Source: Saccharopolyspora thermophila
GTDB taxonomy: Bacteria; Actinomycetota; Actinomycetes; Mycobacteriales; Pseudonocardiaceae
DNA: 64,000 nucleotides
Assembly (NCBI RefSeq): GCF_014646075.1
Contig: NZ_BMMT01000018.1
Coordinates: 27,721-91,720, forward strand
Direction: 5' to 3'
Shown here piece by piece: positions 8,207 through 16,907 of the stretch (the stretch's first letter is position 1; each line of letters starts with the position of its first letter). The position numbers and the translations under genes are program-made. Under the pieces are notes generated by a model, which was not told where the DNA came from, searched no databases, and saw nothing but the letters and a program-made list of their open reading frames with translations.

Positions 8207-9571
8207 TCAGTGGCGGATGTGCTGGAAGGCGCTGAGCACGCCGCCGATCGAGGCATTGGGCCAGAGGTAGGTGAGCAGCAGTCCACCGATGATCAACACG
8301 GCGGCCACCGACAGTTTAATGATCTTGATGAGGCGGGCGCGGTCCTCGTCCGGCGGTTCCAGCGGCAGCGGTTCCACCTCGACCGGGGGCCGCGGAGCAT
8401 CCGGCAGGTCGGCCTCGGCGTCGTCGAACTCGTCGGGCCCCTCGATGCGCACCAGCACGCTGGTCTCGGCCAGCGCACTCTGGTCGGTGTCGGTCGACAC
8501 GACCTGCACCGCGGCAGCCGCCGCCCCGCTGGCCGCGGCCAGCTCGGGCGCCACGTCGACCAGCGGTGGTCGCTGCAGCCGCTCGGCCACCAGGTGCCTG
8601 AGCAGCGGTGTCCGCGCGGTGCCCCCGGCCAGCACGAACGCCGAGACGTCCTCCGGGGTCAGCGACGCCGACTGCACGGCCTGCAGGATCAGCTCGGGCA
8701 CCCGTTCCAGGTGCGGCCGGGTGAGCTGCTCGTACCGCGCTCGGGACAGCGCGAACTCGGTGCGCAGCCCGGGCAGCTCCACCCGGATCTGGACGCCGGG
8801 TTGGTGTGACAACACCTCCTTCGCCCGGACGCACTCGGCGCGCAGCTGCGCGAGCGCGGCCCGCTGGGTGAGGTCGGACAGGTCCAGGGCGTCCAGCGCG
8901 TCACCGAACTCGGCGCGCACCGCCGCGAAGATCTCGTCGTCGAGGTCCTGGCCGCTGGGGTGCTCGGAGTTCAGCGGCGAGCCGACCACCTCGAAGCCGC
9001 TTTCCCGGCGGCGCAGCACGGTCGCGTCGAAGCTGCTGCCGCCGATGTTGGCCACGACGATCGCGTCGTGCTCCGCGACACGCTGCTTGGCCGCGTAGTC
9101 CAGGGCCACCGCCATCGGCTCGGGGAGCATGGTCACGTCGGTCAATCCGAGCTGCGCCAGCGCCTGGTGCACGAGGTGGACGCGGTGCGGGCCCCAGGTG
9201 GCGCTGTGCGCGACGGCGATGTGCTCCGGGGGGTGCCCCTGCCGGTTCGCGACGGCGTCGGCGACCCACTCGACCATGGTCGCCACCAGGCGTTGCGCCG
9301 AGACGAACTCGCGGCCCACCAGCAGGGGCGCGTCCTCGCCCAGCCGCCTGGTGAAACCGCGGGCCACCCACTCGTGGTGGCTGATCTCCTGCCGCCGGGC
9401 AGCCTCTCCGGCCACGAACGACCCGTCCTGCACCTTGCACAGCACGGTGGGCACCACCGGCCCGCCGGCCAGCGGAACCGGCGCGGCCGCCGCCCACTGG
9501 CCACCGTCGCGCCGGGCAAGGGCAGCCGTCGTTGCCGTGGCGCCCAGATGGATGCCCAGGACGTAAGGCAT
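8207..9571 (-). CDS. Membrane-anchored Hsp70-like protein without substrate-binding domain
   Basis: A 454-residue protein. Residues 1-360 are an Hsp70/actin-type ATPase: phosphate-1 loop GIHLGATATTAAL, phosphate-2 region NIGGSSFDATVL and the adenosine motif VLAGGTARTPLLR. The usual beta-sandwich substrate domain is absent; instead an acidic/proline linker leads to one transmembrane helix (about 418-436) near the C-terminus, so the ATPase domain should face the cytoplasm. ATG at 9571 has a GAAGGGA ribosome site; earlier starts would add 27 residues ahead of the ATPase fold. It is first in a two-gene unit with the LuxR regulator and divergent from the IniB-like gene. Client and role unknown. 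Confidence 0.88.
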   Translation of the reverse strand: MPYVLGIHLGATATTAALARRDGGQWAAAAPVPLAGGPVVPTVLCKVQDGSFVAGEAARRQEISHHEWVARGFTRRLGEDAPLLVGREFVSAQRLVATMVEWVADAVANRQGHPPEHIAVAHSATWGPHRVHLVHQALAQLGLTDVTMLPEPMAVALDYAAKQRVAEHDAIVVANIGGSSFDATVLRRRESGFEVVGSPLNSEHPSGQDLDDEIFAAVRAEFGDALDALDLSDLTQRAALAQLRAECVRAKEVLSHQPGVQIRVELPGLRTEFALSRARYEQLTRPHLERVPELILQAVQSASLTPEDVSAFVLAGGTARTPLLRHLVAERLQRPPLVDVAPELAAASGAAAAAVQVVSTDTDQSALAETSVLVRIEGPDEFDDAEADLPDAPRPPVEVEPLPLEPPDEDRARLIKIIKLSVAAVLIIGGLLLTYLWPNASIGGVLSAFQHIRH

Positions 9572-9686
9572 GCAATCCCTTCGTGTTACCGAACAGGCCA
9601 CCATCGGGCGACGCCCCATGGTGGCGCGGGGTCGACACAATTTAGCGTGCATTCGGTTACGCAGAGGTTCCGGATACCCTATCCAA

Positions 9687-9724
9687 CCCCCTAATGGGCC
9701 GCCCCCATGATCCCCTAATAGGGG
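9687..9724. promoter_or_regulatory. Palindromic operator candidate between Hsp70-luxR and iniB-like arms
   Basis: Two related sites 24 bp apart: CCCCCTAATGGG (9687-9698) and the perfect inverted repeat CCCCTA-A-TAGGGG (9712-9724). They share the core CCCCTAAT and sit in the 288-bp divergent region. A third weaker copy, ACCCTA, is at 9676-9681. Dyad sites of this size suit a dimeric LuxR helix-turn-helix; the neighbouring regulator is the obvious candidate. This is inference from position and symmetry. Confidence 0.55.
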
Positions 9725-9859
9725 TCCAACTAACTAGGAGTCGTTCCCGATGGCGGGGGGCGCCGGAGGGCCTACCTTGATCACCAAGGGAGTGAGGGAC
9801 GACGCGACCTCACTCGGTGACCCCAAGCCGAGTAACCGCTCAGCAACGGGAGGCCCAGG

Positions 9860-10912
9860 ATGGCGGACTCTCAGCACGCGACCGGTCGGGCCGAGTCCCC
9901 CACCTCCGACCCCGGGACGCACACCCCGCTGCCGGACCAGCCGACGCTGTACGAGTTCCTCACGCGCCTCGTCAGCGACCCGGCGGCCCGGTCGGCTTTT
10001 GATGCTGATCCGCAAGCCATGCTGGATCAGGCCGGACTCGGGGGCATGACCGCGACAGACGTCCTGCAAGCAACGTCGCTGGTGCTCGACTACGCGCCGG
10101 TCGAGGTTGTGACCGAGTACGACCGCTCACTGCAGAGCAGCGTCGAGAAGTTCGCCGCGAGCACCCAGCACGTCGCGATCAACCAACTGCATCCCGCACA
10201 TCCAACAGAGCAGGAAGAACAGAGCATGCTGCAGAACACCCCCGCCCAGCCCGCCGACTTCGGCAAGGACAAGGACGTCGACGTGACGCTGCCGACCCCG
10301 GCTCCGGCTCCGTCGCACACCCACAACGTCGACGTCGACATCGAGCAGAACGACTCGCACAACCTGATCAGCATCCACCACGTGCTGAGCGACGCCAACA
10401 TCGCCAACGACAACATCGTCGGCAGCGTCGTGGGCAACACCGTCGGCCAGGTGGGCGACAACGTGGACCTGGGCGACGTCACCCAGGTCGTGGGCGACGT
10501 GACCTACGGCTCGGTTGTCGAGGTCAACGACACCGCCAACCACGTCTTCGACACCAGCGTCGACCTGACCGCCGGTGTCGGCACCGTCGTGCACAACGAC
10601 GTGACCAACGTGGTCGACGACGTGACCGACCTGGACGTGGTCAACATCGCCAACGAGGCCCCGCTGGTCGGCGACGTGACCAACGTCGGTGGCCTGATCA
10701 ACGGCGACGTGCTGAGCGACGTCACCGGTGTGGCCGGCGACGTGACCGGTGTGGCTGGCGACGTCACCGGCGTGGCGGGCGACGTCACCGCCAACGTCCC
10801 GGTCGTCGGTAACGTGGTGGACAACGTCGCCGGTGGCGACATCGTCGGTGGTGTGGCCGGTGCCGTGACCGACGCCCCGGTCGTGGGCGACGTCGTGGAC
10901 GGCCTGCTCTGA
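9860..10912 (+). CDS. IniB-like protein with IniB N-terminal domain and Val/Asp-rich repeats
   Basis: A 350-residue protein. Residues 28-80 (TLYEFLTRLVSDPAARSAF ... LVLDY) match the IniB N-terminal domain: two or three amphipathic helices with the Asp-Pro-x-Ala-x-x-x-Phe and Asp-Pro-Gln patterns. The rest is low-complexity, rich in Val, Asp, Asn, Gly and Thr, with repeating GDVT and VV-GDV units and a run of exact seven-residue repeats near the C-terminus. No signal peptide or membrane helix is evident. In mycobacteria iniB is induced by cell-wall inhibitors, but its biochemical role is unknown. Here it is divergent from Hsp70-luxR and followed by a strong terminator. Confidence 0.88.
   Translation: MADSQHATGRAESPTSDPGTHTPLPDQPTLYEFLTRLVSDPAARSAFDADPQAMLDQAGLGGMTATDVLQATSLVLDYAPVEVVTEYDRSLQSSVEKFAASTQHVAINQLHPAHPTEQEEQSMLQNTPAQPADFGKDKDVDVTLPTPAPAPSHTHNVDVDIEQNDSHNLISIHHVLSDANIANDNIVGSVVGNTVGQVGDNVDLGDVTQVVGDVTYGSVVEVNDTANHVFDTSVDLTAGVGTVVHNDVTNVVDDVTDLDVVNIANEAPLVGDVTNVGGLINGDVLSDVTGVAGDVTGVAGDVTGVAGDVTANVPVVGNVVDNVAGGDIVGGVAGAVTDAPVVGDVVDGLL
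10718..10789 (+). repeat. 21-bp tandem repeats coding for GDVTGVA units
   Basis: Three consecutive 21-bp units (10718-10738, 10739-10759, 10760-10780) plus the first nine bases of a fourth encode Asp-Val-Thr-Gly-Val-Ala-Gly. Units differ only at third codon positions, so selection keeps the peptide or the array is recent. Copy number could vary between strains. Confidence 0.85.
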
Positions 10913-10927
10913 GCCCAGTGAGCGACT

Positions 10928-10966
10928 GAATGCCGGGGTTCGTGGTTTCCGCGGACCCCGGCATTC
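10928..10966 (+). terminator. Strong terminator after the iniB-like gene
   Basis: GAATGCCGGGGTT (10928-10940) pairs with GACCCCGGCATTC (10954-10966), extended by two inner pairs, leaving a nine-base loop. It begins 15 bp after the stop codon and is followed by a relatively AT-rich stretch. It should end most iniB-like transcripts before the dynamin genes. Confidence 0.8.
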
Positions 10967-11075
10967 TCCGCATATCACTGTTATTGATGCGTTTCGGCTG
11001 CTCGTCACACCCATCCGCATGTGAGTTCAGCCGATTGGGTTTAACTCCACGCTGTGGCACGCCACAATCGACGCC

Positions 11076-12887
11076 GTGATCGAGACGGCGCTGGTGGAAC
11101 TGATCGACCGCGCAACCGCGGAATGTGCCGAGCAGCAGCGCGCTGACCTGCACAACCGGCTGCGGCAGATCCGCACGCGCGTGCTCGACCCCACGCAGCT
11201 CGTGCTCGTCGTCGGCGAATCCAAGCAGGGTAAGTCGGCCCTGGTCAACGCCATAGTGAACGCCCCGGTGTGTGCGTCCGGCGACGACGTCACCACCCTC
11301 GTGCCCACCCTCGTGCGGCACTCCGACGAACCGACCGCACAACTCGTCGAGCACGCCCCCACCCACGGCCCGGCCGCTCTCGAACGCCGCCCGGTGCCCA
11401 TCGAGCAGGTCCGCGAACACCTCGAACGGGCCCTCGCCCTCGGCCGCCCGATCACCCGCGGTGAGGTCGGCATCCCCCGACAGGTGCTGCAGAACGGTCT
11501 CGCCCTGATGGACACCCCGGGTGTTGGCAGCATGTCCTCGTCGCTGACCGCCACCACCCTGGCCGTGGTCGCCGAGGCCGACGCGCTGCTCATGGTCTCC
11601 GACGCCACCCAGGAGCTCACCACCACCGAGCTGGCCTTCCTCAAGCAGGCCACCGCACTGTGCCCGAACGTCGCGCTCGTGCTGCCCAAGATCGACCGCA
11701 CCCCGCACTGGCGGCGGGTCGTGGAGGTCAACCGCAAGCACCTGAACAACGCGGGCATCGCGGCGAAGATCTTCCCGGTCTCGGCCGCCATCCGGATGCG
11801 CGCCATGCAGACCCAGAACACCACTCTCAACGCCGAGTCCGGGTTCCCGCCGCTGCTGGAGTTCCTCAAAACCGAACTCGCCGGCAAGCACGAGCAGCTC
11901 ACCCGGCGGCTGGTCGCGCACAACGTCTCCGAAGCGCTGAGCCAGGTCAACGACGCATTGAAGGCCGAACTCGCCGCGCAGAACCCGCGCACCGCCGCCG
12001 AGACCCTGGTGGAGCTGGAGACCGCGCAGCGCCGCGCCGAAGACCTGCGGCGGGTGTCCAGTCGCTGGCAGAAGACCCTCAACGACGGCATCTCCGCGCT
12101 CTACACCGACATCGAGTTCGACTTCCGGGAACGCGCCTGGGCGGTGCTGCACCAGGTCAGCGAGATCTTCGAGACCGCCGATCCGCTCGAGATCTGGGAC
12201 GAGTTCCGCAACTGGCTCACCGCCCGGCTCACCGACGCCATGGTGGAGACGTTCCAGTGGCTGGAGCAGCGGCAGGCCGTGCTGGCCGAGCAGGTCGCCG
12301 ACGAGATGCTCGCCGAGCACGCGGGCGCCATCCCGAACCTGGAGCGGATCCGCCCGCCGGACCCGTTCGACGGCGTGCCCGAACCCAAGCTGCCGCCGGG
12401 ATCCGAGTACAAGAAGTTCGACCAGTTCCTCACCGGTCTGCGCGGCTCCTACGGCGGCGTGCTGATGTTCGGGCTGATCACCGGCCTGGCGAACCTGCCA
12501 CTGATCAACGTGGTGTCCATCTCGGCCGGTGTCCTGCTCGGCACCAAGAGCCTCAGGGAGGACAAGGACATGCGGCTGCGCCGCCGCCAGACCGAGGCGA
12601 AGGCGGCCGTGCAGCGCCACGTCGAGCAGGTGATCTTCCACGTCAACAAGCACGCCAAGGACGCCATCCGCGGCGTGCACCGAGCCCTGCACAACCACTT
12701 CATGCGCATCACCGAGGACGCGCAGATGGAGATCAGCCTGGCGATCCAGGAGATCAAGCGGTCCGCCGAGCGCAGCGCGGTGGACCGCGACCAGCGGGCC
12801 AGGGAGATCAGGAAGAAGCTGGAGGAGCTGACCGTGCTGCGCCGCCGGGTGACCATGCTGACCCAGAACCGGATCACCGCGGCATGA
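11076..12887 (+). CDS. IniA-like bacterial dynamin-like GTPase
   Basis: A 603-residue dynamin-superfamily protein. GTPase motifs: P-loop GESKQGKS (47-54), G3 DTPGV (146-150) and G4-like PKID (204-207). A long helical stalk follows, with a hydrophobic paddle (about residues 450-485, GVLMFGLITGLANLPLINVV) that should insert into the membrane. Mycobacterial IniA (about 640 residues) is a dynamin-like GTPase that tubulates and fuses membranes and is induced by isoniazid; length and layout agree. GTG start at 11076; no clear Shine-Dalgarno site. The next gene overlaps by 4 bp (ATGA), so the two GTPases are translationally coupled, as in iniA-iniC. Confidence 0.9.
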   Translation: MIETALVELIDRATAECAEQQRADLHNRLRQIRTRVLDPTQLVLVVGESKQGKSALVNAIVNAPVCASGDDVTTLVPTLVRHSDEPTAQLVEHAPTHGPAALERRPVPIEQVREHLERALALGRPITRGEVGIPRQVLQNGLALMDTPGVGSMSSSLTATTLAVVAEADALLMVSDATQELTTTELAFLKQATALCPNVALVLPKIDRTPHWRRVVEVNRKHLNNAGIAAKIFPVSAAIRMRAMQTQNTTLNAESGFPPLLEFLKTELAGKHEQLTRRLVAHNVSEALSQVNDALKAELAAQNPRTAAETLVELETAQRRAEDLRRVSSRWQKTLNDGISALYTDIEFDFRERAWAVLHQVSEIFETADPLEIWDEFRNWLTARLTDAMVETFQWLEQRQAVLAEQVADEMLAEHAGAIPNLERIRPPDPFDGVPEPKLPPGSEYKKFDQFLTGLRGSYGGVLMFGLITGLANLPLINVVSISAGVLLGTKSLREDKDMRLRRRQTEAKAAVQRHVEQVIFHVNKHAKDAIRGVHRALHNHFMRITEDAQMEISLAIQEIKRSAERSAVDRDQRAREIRKKLEELTVLRRRVTMLTQNRITAA

Positions 12888-14563
12888 GCGCCGAACTGCT
12901 GGAGCGCGCCCGTGCGCTGCTGATCCGCACCATGACGTTCTACCGCGACGACCCGCGCACCTCGACCTGGCTGCGGGGCCGGTTGGAGCGCCTCGGGCAG
13001 CCGCTGCGCATCGCGGTCAGCGGACGGGTCAAGTCCGGCAAGTCGACGCTGATCAACGCGCTGGTCGGCACGGAACTGGCGCCCACCGACGCGGAGGAGC
13101 GCACCCAGGTCACCACGTTCTTCCAGTACGGCCCGGAACCGAAGATCCTGGTGCACACTCCGCACGGCACGGTGCAGAACATCCCGGTGACCACAGTGGA
13201 CATCGGCACCATCCGCGACCTGCAGCGCTGGCGACCCGACGAGGTGGCGCGACTGGTGGTCGAGTCGCCGACACCCGGGTTGCGGTCCAGCACGCTGATC
13301 GAGACGCCCGGGGTCGCCTCGGCGGCGGTGCAGGAGACCGGTCGGTCCGCGCTGGCGCAGATCCTCTCCGAAGCCGACGCGGTGCTGTACCTGACCCGGT
13401 ACCCGCGGCAGACCGACCTGCAGTTCCTCCAGTCGGTCAACGAGCTCCAGACGGCCCGCAGCGCACCGATCAACACCGTCGTGGCGCTCTCCCGCGCCGA
13501 TGAGACGGGCAGCGGCGGCCCGGAGGCGCTGCAGGCCGCGGAACAGCTGGCCGAGCGGTACCGCAACGACCCGACGCTGCAGTCGTTCACGCAGCACGTC
13601 ATCCCGGTGATCGGGCTGCTCGGGCAGGCCGCGGCGACGATGACCGACGAGGAGCTCACCGCGCTCGGCCACCTGGCACGCCTGTCGCAGAACGACCTCG
13701 ACGCACTGCTGCTGTCCGCGGACCGGTTCGTCAACAGCACCGGGCTGGAGTCGGTGCCGAACGCCACCCGGCAGCGGCTGCTGGAGCGCTTCGGGCAGTT
13801 CGGGATCGAGCGCGCGCTGACGCTGCTGCGCGGCGGCGTGACCGAACCCGGGCAGCTGCGCGCCGCCCTGCTCGAGGAGAGCGGCCTGAACGCGCTGCAC
13901 GAAACGGTGCACCAGCAGTTCGTGGTGCGCCAGGACGCGCTCCGGGCCAGGTCGGCGCTTCTGGCCGTCGACATGGTGCTGCGCGCCAACCCCCGCCCCG
14001 GGGTGCAGCAGTTGCTCGGCGAGTTCGAGCGGCTGCTGGCCAACGCGCACGAGTGGAACGAGCTGCGCCTGCTCTCGGCGATGGATTCCGGCCAGATCCG
14101 GTTCCCCCGGCCGCTCCAGGCGGAGGCCAAGCGGCTGCTCGGAGCGTTCGGCACCGCCCCGCACGCCCGCCTCGGCCGCGACGAAACCACCCTGGCGGTC
14201 GACCTGGCCGACGAGGCGGCGGCGGCGCTGTCCCGCTGGCGCGAGCAGTCGGTGAACCCCCTGCACGACCGCCCCCACCGCCAAGCAGTCCGCACGATCC
14301 TCCGCAGCTGCGAACGCCTGATCGTCCACCAGGTCCACAACTCCCAACCCCAACAGGCCCACGCCCAGCACGCGCGTACTCCGGTCGCCCAACACGACCA
14401 GGCCCACGCTCAGCACGACCAGGCCCAACGCGAGCGTGCACACACTCAACACACCCATGCCCGGCACGCCGAAACCCAGCAGGTGCGTGCTCCAGCCGCC
14501 CAACCCCAGCACGCTCAGGCCCAACAGGCCCAGCATTCTCGTCGAGGCGCCCACAGTCGTTGA
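12884..14563 (+). CDS. IniC-like dynamin-like GTPase with His/Gln-rich tail
   Basis: A 559-residue GTPase. P-loop GRVKSGKST (47-55), G3 ETPG (140-143, Glu replacing the usual Asp), G4-like SRAD (203-206). It lacks a clear hydrophobic paddle, as in IniC-type partners, which are thought to act with the membrane-inserting paralogue. The start ATG (12884) overlaps the IniA-like stop. Residues 484-559 form a tail with 13 His and 18 Gln, written with many non-GC3 codons (caa, cat, tct, cgt, agt), unlike the rest of the gene; it may be a recent extension. The tail could bind metal, which is speculation. Confidence 0.88.
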   Translation: MSAELLERARALLIRTMTFYRDDPRTSTWLRGRLERLGQPLRIAVSGRVKSGKSTLINALVGTELAPTDAEERTQVTTFFQYGPEPKILVHTPHGTVQNIPVTTVDIGTIRDLQRWRPDEVARLVVESPTPGLRSSTLIETPGVASAAVQETGRSALAQILSEADAVLYLTRYPRQTDLQFLQSVNELQTARSAPINTVVALSRADETGSGGPEALQAAEQLAERYRNDPTLQSFTQHVIPVIGLLGQAAATMTDEELTALGHLARLSQNDLDALLLSADRFVNSTGLESVPNATRQRLLERFGQFGIERALTLLRGGVTEPGQLRAALLEESGLNALHETVHQQFVVRQDALRARSALLAVDMVLRANPRPGVQQLLGEFERLLANAHEWNELRLLSAMDSGQIRFPRPLQAEAKRLLGAFGTAPHARLGRDETTLAVDLADEAAAALSRWREQSVNPLHDRPHRQAVRTILRSCERLIVHQVHNSQPQQAHAQHARTPVAQHDQAHAQHDQAQRERAHTQHTHARHAETQQVRAPAAQPQHAQAQQAQHSRRGAHSR

Positions 14564-14751
14564 GGCGAGGACCGTTCGCTCATCGCCCCGGTCGGCTCGG
14601 AACGCCCTCCACCCGAGTTCACACGCCCGCCGCCAGGGTTCCCGCCCGCGCTGGGGTTTCCCACTTCAGGCAGATCTGGGGAGTTTGCGCCGCGGTCTGG
14701 GGGCGGGGGGATTCCCAGGCCGTAGCGCTGGGGGTGGGTTGGGTGCGCGAC

Positions 14752-14777
14752 GACCCGGGAGCGGGGGCTCCCGGGTC
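14752..14777. terminator. Hairpin between iniC-like gene and katA (convergent)
   Basis: GACCCGGGAGC (14752-14762), GGGG loop, GCTCCCGGGTC (14767-14777): a perfect 11-bp stem between two convergent genes, usable in both directions. The rest of the 285-bp space (14564-14848) shows no convincing gene. Confidence 0.7.
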
Positions 14778-14848
14778 TTCGCGTGTGGTGGTTGCTGCAG
14801 CCAGTCAGCGTGGTGGGCTGACCAGGTCAGCCCCGGGTCGGTCCGGGC

Positions 14849-16297
14849 TCAGCCCTGGACCTTGTCGGCGATCTTGTCGCCGGTGGCCTTGTCGACGTTG
14901 CGCCAGTACTCCAGCGCCCGCTCCAGGACCGGCTTGCTCACGCCCTTGGACAGGTGGCCGGCGACGTTGTCCACGAACCGGGCCCGCTCCTCGTCGCTGA
15001 AGACGTTGCGGACCAGGGTGCCCGGCTGGCTGAAGTCGTCGTCCTCCCGGTGCAGGCGGTAGGCGGAGCGGATGACCTCCTGCTCGATGCCGGTCGCGGC
15101 GTCGTCGGTGCCGTACGAGGGGTCCGCGTGCGGGCCGCCGTAGGAGTTCGGCGCGTAGACCGGGTCGCCGATGCCGAAGCTGTACCGCATGGCGCCGTCC
15201 TTGCTGTAGCTGTTCACCGGCACCACCGGGCGGTTGACCGGCAGGTCCATGTAGTTGGTGCCGATCCGGTAGCGGTGCGCGTCCGGGTAGGAGAACAGCC
15301 GGCCCTGCAGCATCTTGTCCGGCGAGGCGCCCACGCCCGGGACCATGTTCGACGGCTCGAACGCGGCCTGCTCGATCTGGGCGAAGTAGTTCTCCGGGTT
15401 GCGGTTCAGTACGAACCGGCCGACCTTGATCAGCGGGTAGTCGCCGTGCGGCCAGACCTTGGTCAGGTCGAACGGGTTGAACCGGTAGTCCGCGGCCTCC
15501 TCGAACGGCATGACCTGGACGTAGAGGGTCCAGCTCGGGTGCTCACCGCTCTTGATCGCGGTCCACAGGTCGCGGATGTGGTGGTCGGCGTCCTCACCGG
15601 CCAGCTGGTCCGCCTCGGCCTGGGTCAGGAACTGGTGGCCCTGGTCGGTCTTGAAGTGGTACTTGATCCAGAACTTCTCGCCCGCAGCGTTGATCCACAT
15701 GAACGTGTGCGAGCCGTACATGTTCATGTGCCGCCAGGTGCGCGGGATGCCGCGGTCGCCCATCAGCCACGTCACCTGGTGCGCCGACTCCGGGCACTTG
15801 GTCCAGAAGTCCCACTGCATGTCGTGGTCACGCAGGTGGTTGTCGGCGCGGCGCTTCTGCGACCGGATGAAGTCGGGGAATTTGATCGCGTCGCGGATGA
15901 AGAAGACCGGGGTGTTGTTGCCGACGAGGTCGTAGTTGCCTTCGGTGGTGTAGAACTTGATCGCGGTACCCCGCGGGTCGCGCCAGGTGTCCGGCGAGCC
16001 CAGCTCGCCGGCGACCGTGGAGAACCGGACGAGGGTGTCGGTCTTGGTGCCCGGTTGGAACACGGCGGCCTTGGTGAACTGGCTGACGTCCTCGGTGACC
16101 TCGAAGAACCCGAACGCGCCACCGCCCTTGGCGTGCACCACGCGTTCCGGCACCCGCTCGCGGTTGAACTGCGCGTTCTTCTCGATCAGGTAGTGGTCCT
16201 GCAGCAGGACGGGGCCGTTCGGACCGGCGGTCAGCGAGTGGTCGTCGCTGGCGACCGGAATACCGGCGTTGGTCGTCGTGATTCGTGCCGAACTCAC
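14849..16297 (-). CDS. katA: Monofunctional haem catalase
   Basis: A 482-residue small-subunit (clade 3) catalase. It splits hydrogen peroxide to water and oxygen in the cytoplasm. Visible active-site elements: distal His55 ([10 protein letters not shown]), Asn128 (GNNTPVFF), and the haem-ligand Tyr337 in [17 protein letters not shown]. The GTG at 16297 is chosen because it has a GAGGAGG site and overlaps the Fur-family stop codon (GTGA), giving translational coupling. The upstream Fur regulator is therefore the likely peroxide-sensing repressor, as in catR-catA and furA-katG operons of other actinobacteria. Confidence 0.96.
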   Translation of the reverse strand: MSSARITTTNAGIPVASDDHSLTAGPNGPVLLQDHYLIEKNAQFNRERVPERVVHAKGGGAFGFFEVTEDVSQFTKAAVFQPGTKTDTLVRFSTVAGELGSPDTWRDPRGTAIKFYTTEGNYDLVGNNTPVFFIRDAIKFPDFIRSQKRRADNHLRDHDMQWDFWTKCPESAHQVTWLMGDRGIPRTWRHMNMYGSHTFMWINAAGEKFWIKYHFKTDQGHQFLTQAEADQLAGEDADHHIRDLWTAIKSGEHPSWTLYVQVMPFEEAADYRFNPFDLTKVWPHGDYPLIKVGRFVLNRNPENYFAQIEQAAFEPSNMVPGVGASPDKMLQGRLFSYPDAHRYRIGTNYMDLPVNRPVVPVNSYSKDGAMRYSFGIGDPVYAPNSYGGPHADPSYGTDDAATGIEQEVIRSAYRLHREDDDFSQPGTLVRNVFSDEERARFVDNVAGHLSKGVSKPVLERALEYWRNVDKATGDKIADKVQG

Positions 16298-16794
16298 GAT
16301 CGTCCCTCCTCGTGGTGGTGGCTGGGATCCTCGGGCGCGGTTGCCGAGGACCGGCAATCAGGGCAGTACCCCCAGAACACGACCTCCGCCTCGTCCACGG
16401 CGTAGCCGTGGGTGGTCGACGGGGACAGGCACGGAGCCGCGCCGTAGACGCAGTCGACGTCCTCGGTCCGACCGCACCGGCGGCACACCAGGTGGTGGTG
16501 GTTGTCAGCGGTGCGGGTCTCGAACCGGGCCGGATGTCCGGCCGGTTCGATCCGCCGCAGCAGGCCGGCCCCGCTGCACGCGTTCAGCACGTTGTAGATG
16601 GCCTGCGTGGACACCGAACCGAGCTGTCGGCGCACCGCGGTCGCCACCTGGTCGGCGGTGGCGTGCGGGTGCCTGGTCAACCACCGCAGCACCGCGAGCC
16701 GCGGCCTGGTCACCCGCAGCCCAGCGGTGCGCAGCCGCTCGCGCGGGTCGTTCGTGCCGACAGCGTGGGTGCCGTTCGGTGCGTTGGGGGTCAT
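16294..16794 (-). CDS. Fur-family peroxide/iron regulator (CatR/FurA type)
   Basis: A 166-residue protein: winged-helix DNA-binding domain (residues 15-90, [19 protein letters not shown] and [20 protein letters not shown]) and a dimerisation domain with [17 protein letters not shown] and CPDC, the paired Cys-x-x-Cys structural zinc site. A His-rich tail (DPSHHHEEG) may add metal ligands. It overlaps katA by 4 bp. Family members repress their own operon with metal bound and release DNA when oxidised by peroxide. The promoter candidate 16804-16834 would give a nearly leaderless transcript, as known for mycobacterial furA. PerR-like sensing is inferred from the katA link. Confidence 0.93.
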   Translation of the reverse strand: MTPNAPNGTHAVGTNDPRERLRTAGLRVTRPRLAVLRWLTRHPHATADQVATAVRRQLGSVSTQAIYNVLNACSGAGLLRRIEPAGHPARFETRTADNHHHLVCRRCGRTEDVDCVYGAAPCLSPSTTHGYAVDEAEVVFWGYCPDCRSSATAPEDPSHHHEEGRS

Positions 16795-16803
16795 GACGCG
16801 GCC

Positions 16804-16834
16804 AGTATGCCACGCATAGATTTGAATGAGTCAA
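16804..16834 (-). promoter_or_regulatory. Promoter and Fur-box candidate of the fur-katA operon
   Basis: On the minus strand a TTGACT -35 hexamer (16829-16834) is followed, 19 bp on, by CATACT (16804-16809) ten bases before the ATG. The -35 overlaps the dyad TTGAATGAGTCAA (16822-16834) in an unusually AT-rich island, a plausible self-repression site. Spacing of 19 bp is longer than ideal. Confidence 0.5.
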
Positions 16835-16907
16835 GAAAAGCCGGGCGTGTCCCGGGCTCATTCCCCGATCGGCGTAGTCGCACGCTGCCGTTCAGCGCAT
16901 TGGCACC

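Noticed and set aside
10718-10789. Short tandem units that might suggest a CRISPR array
   Set aside because: Units are contiguous 21-mers in frame, without spacers, and code for a repeated peptide.
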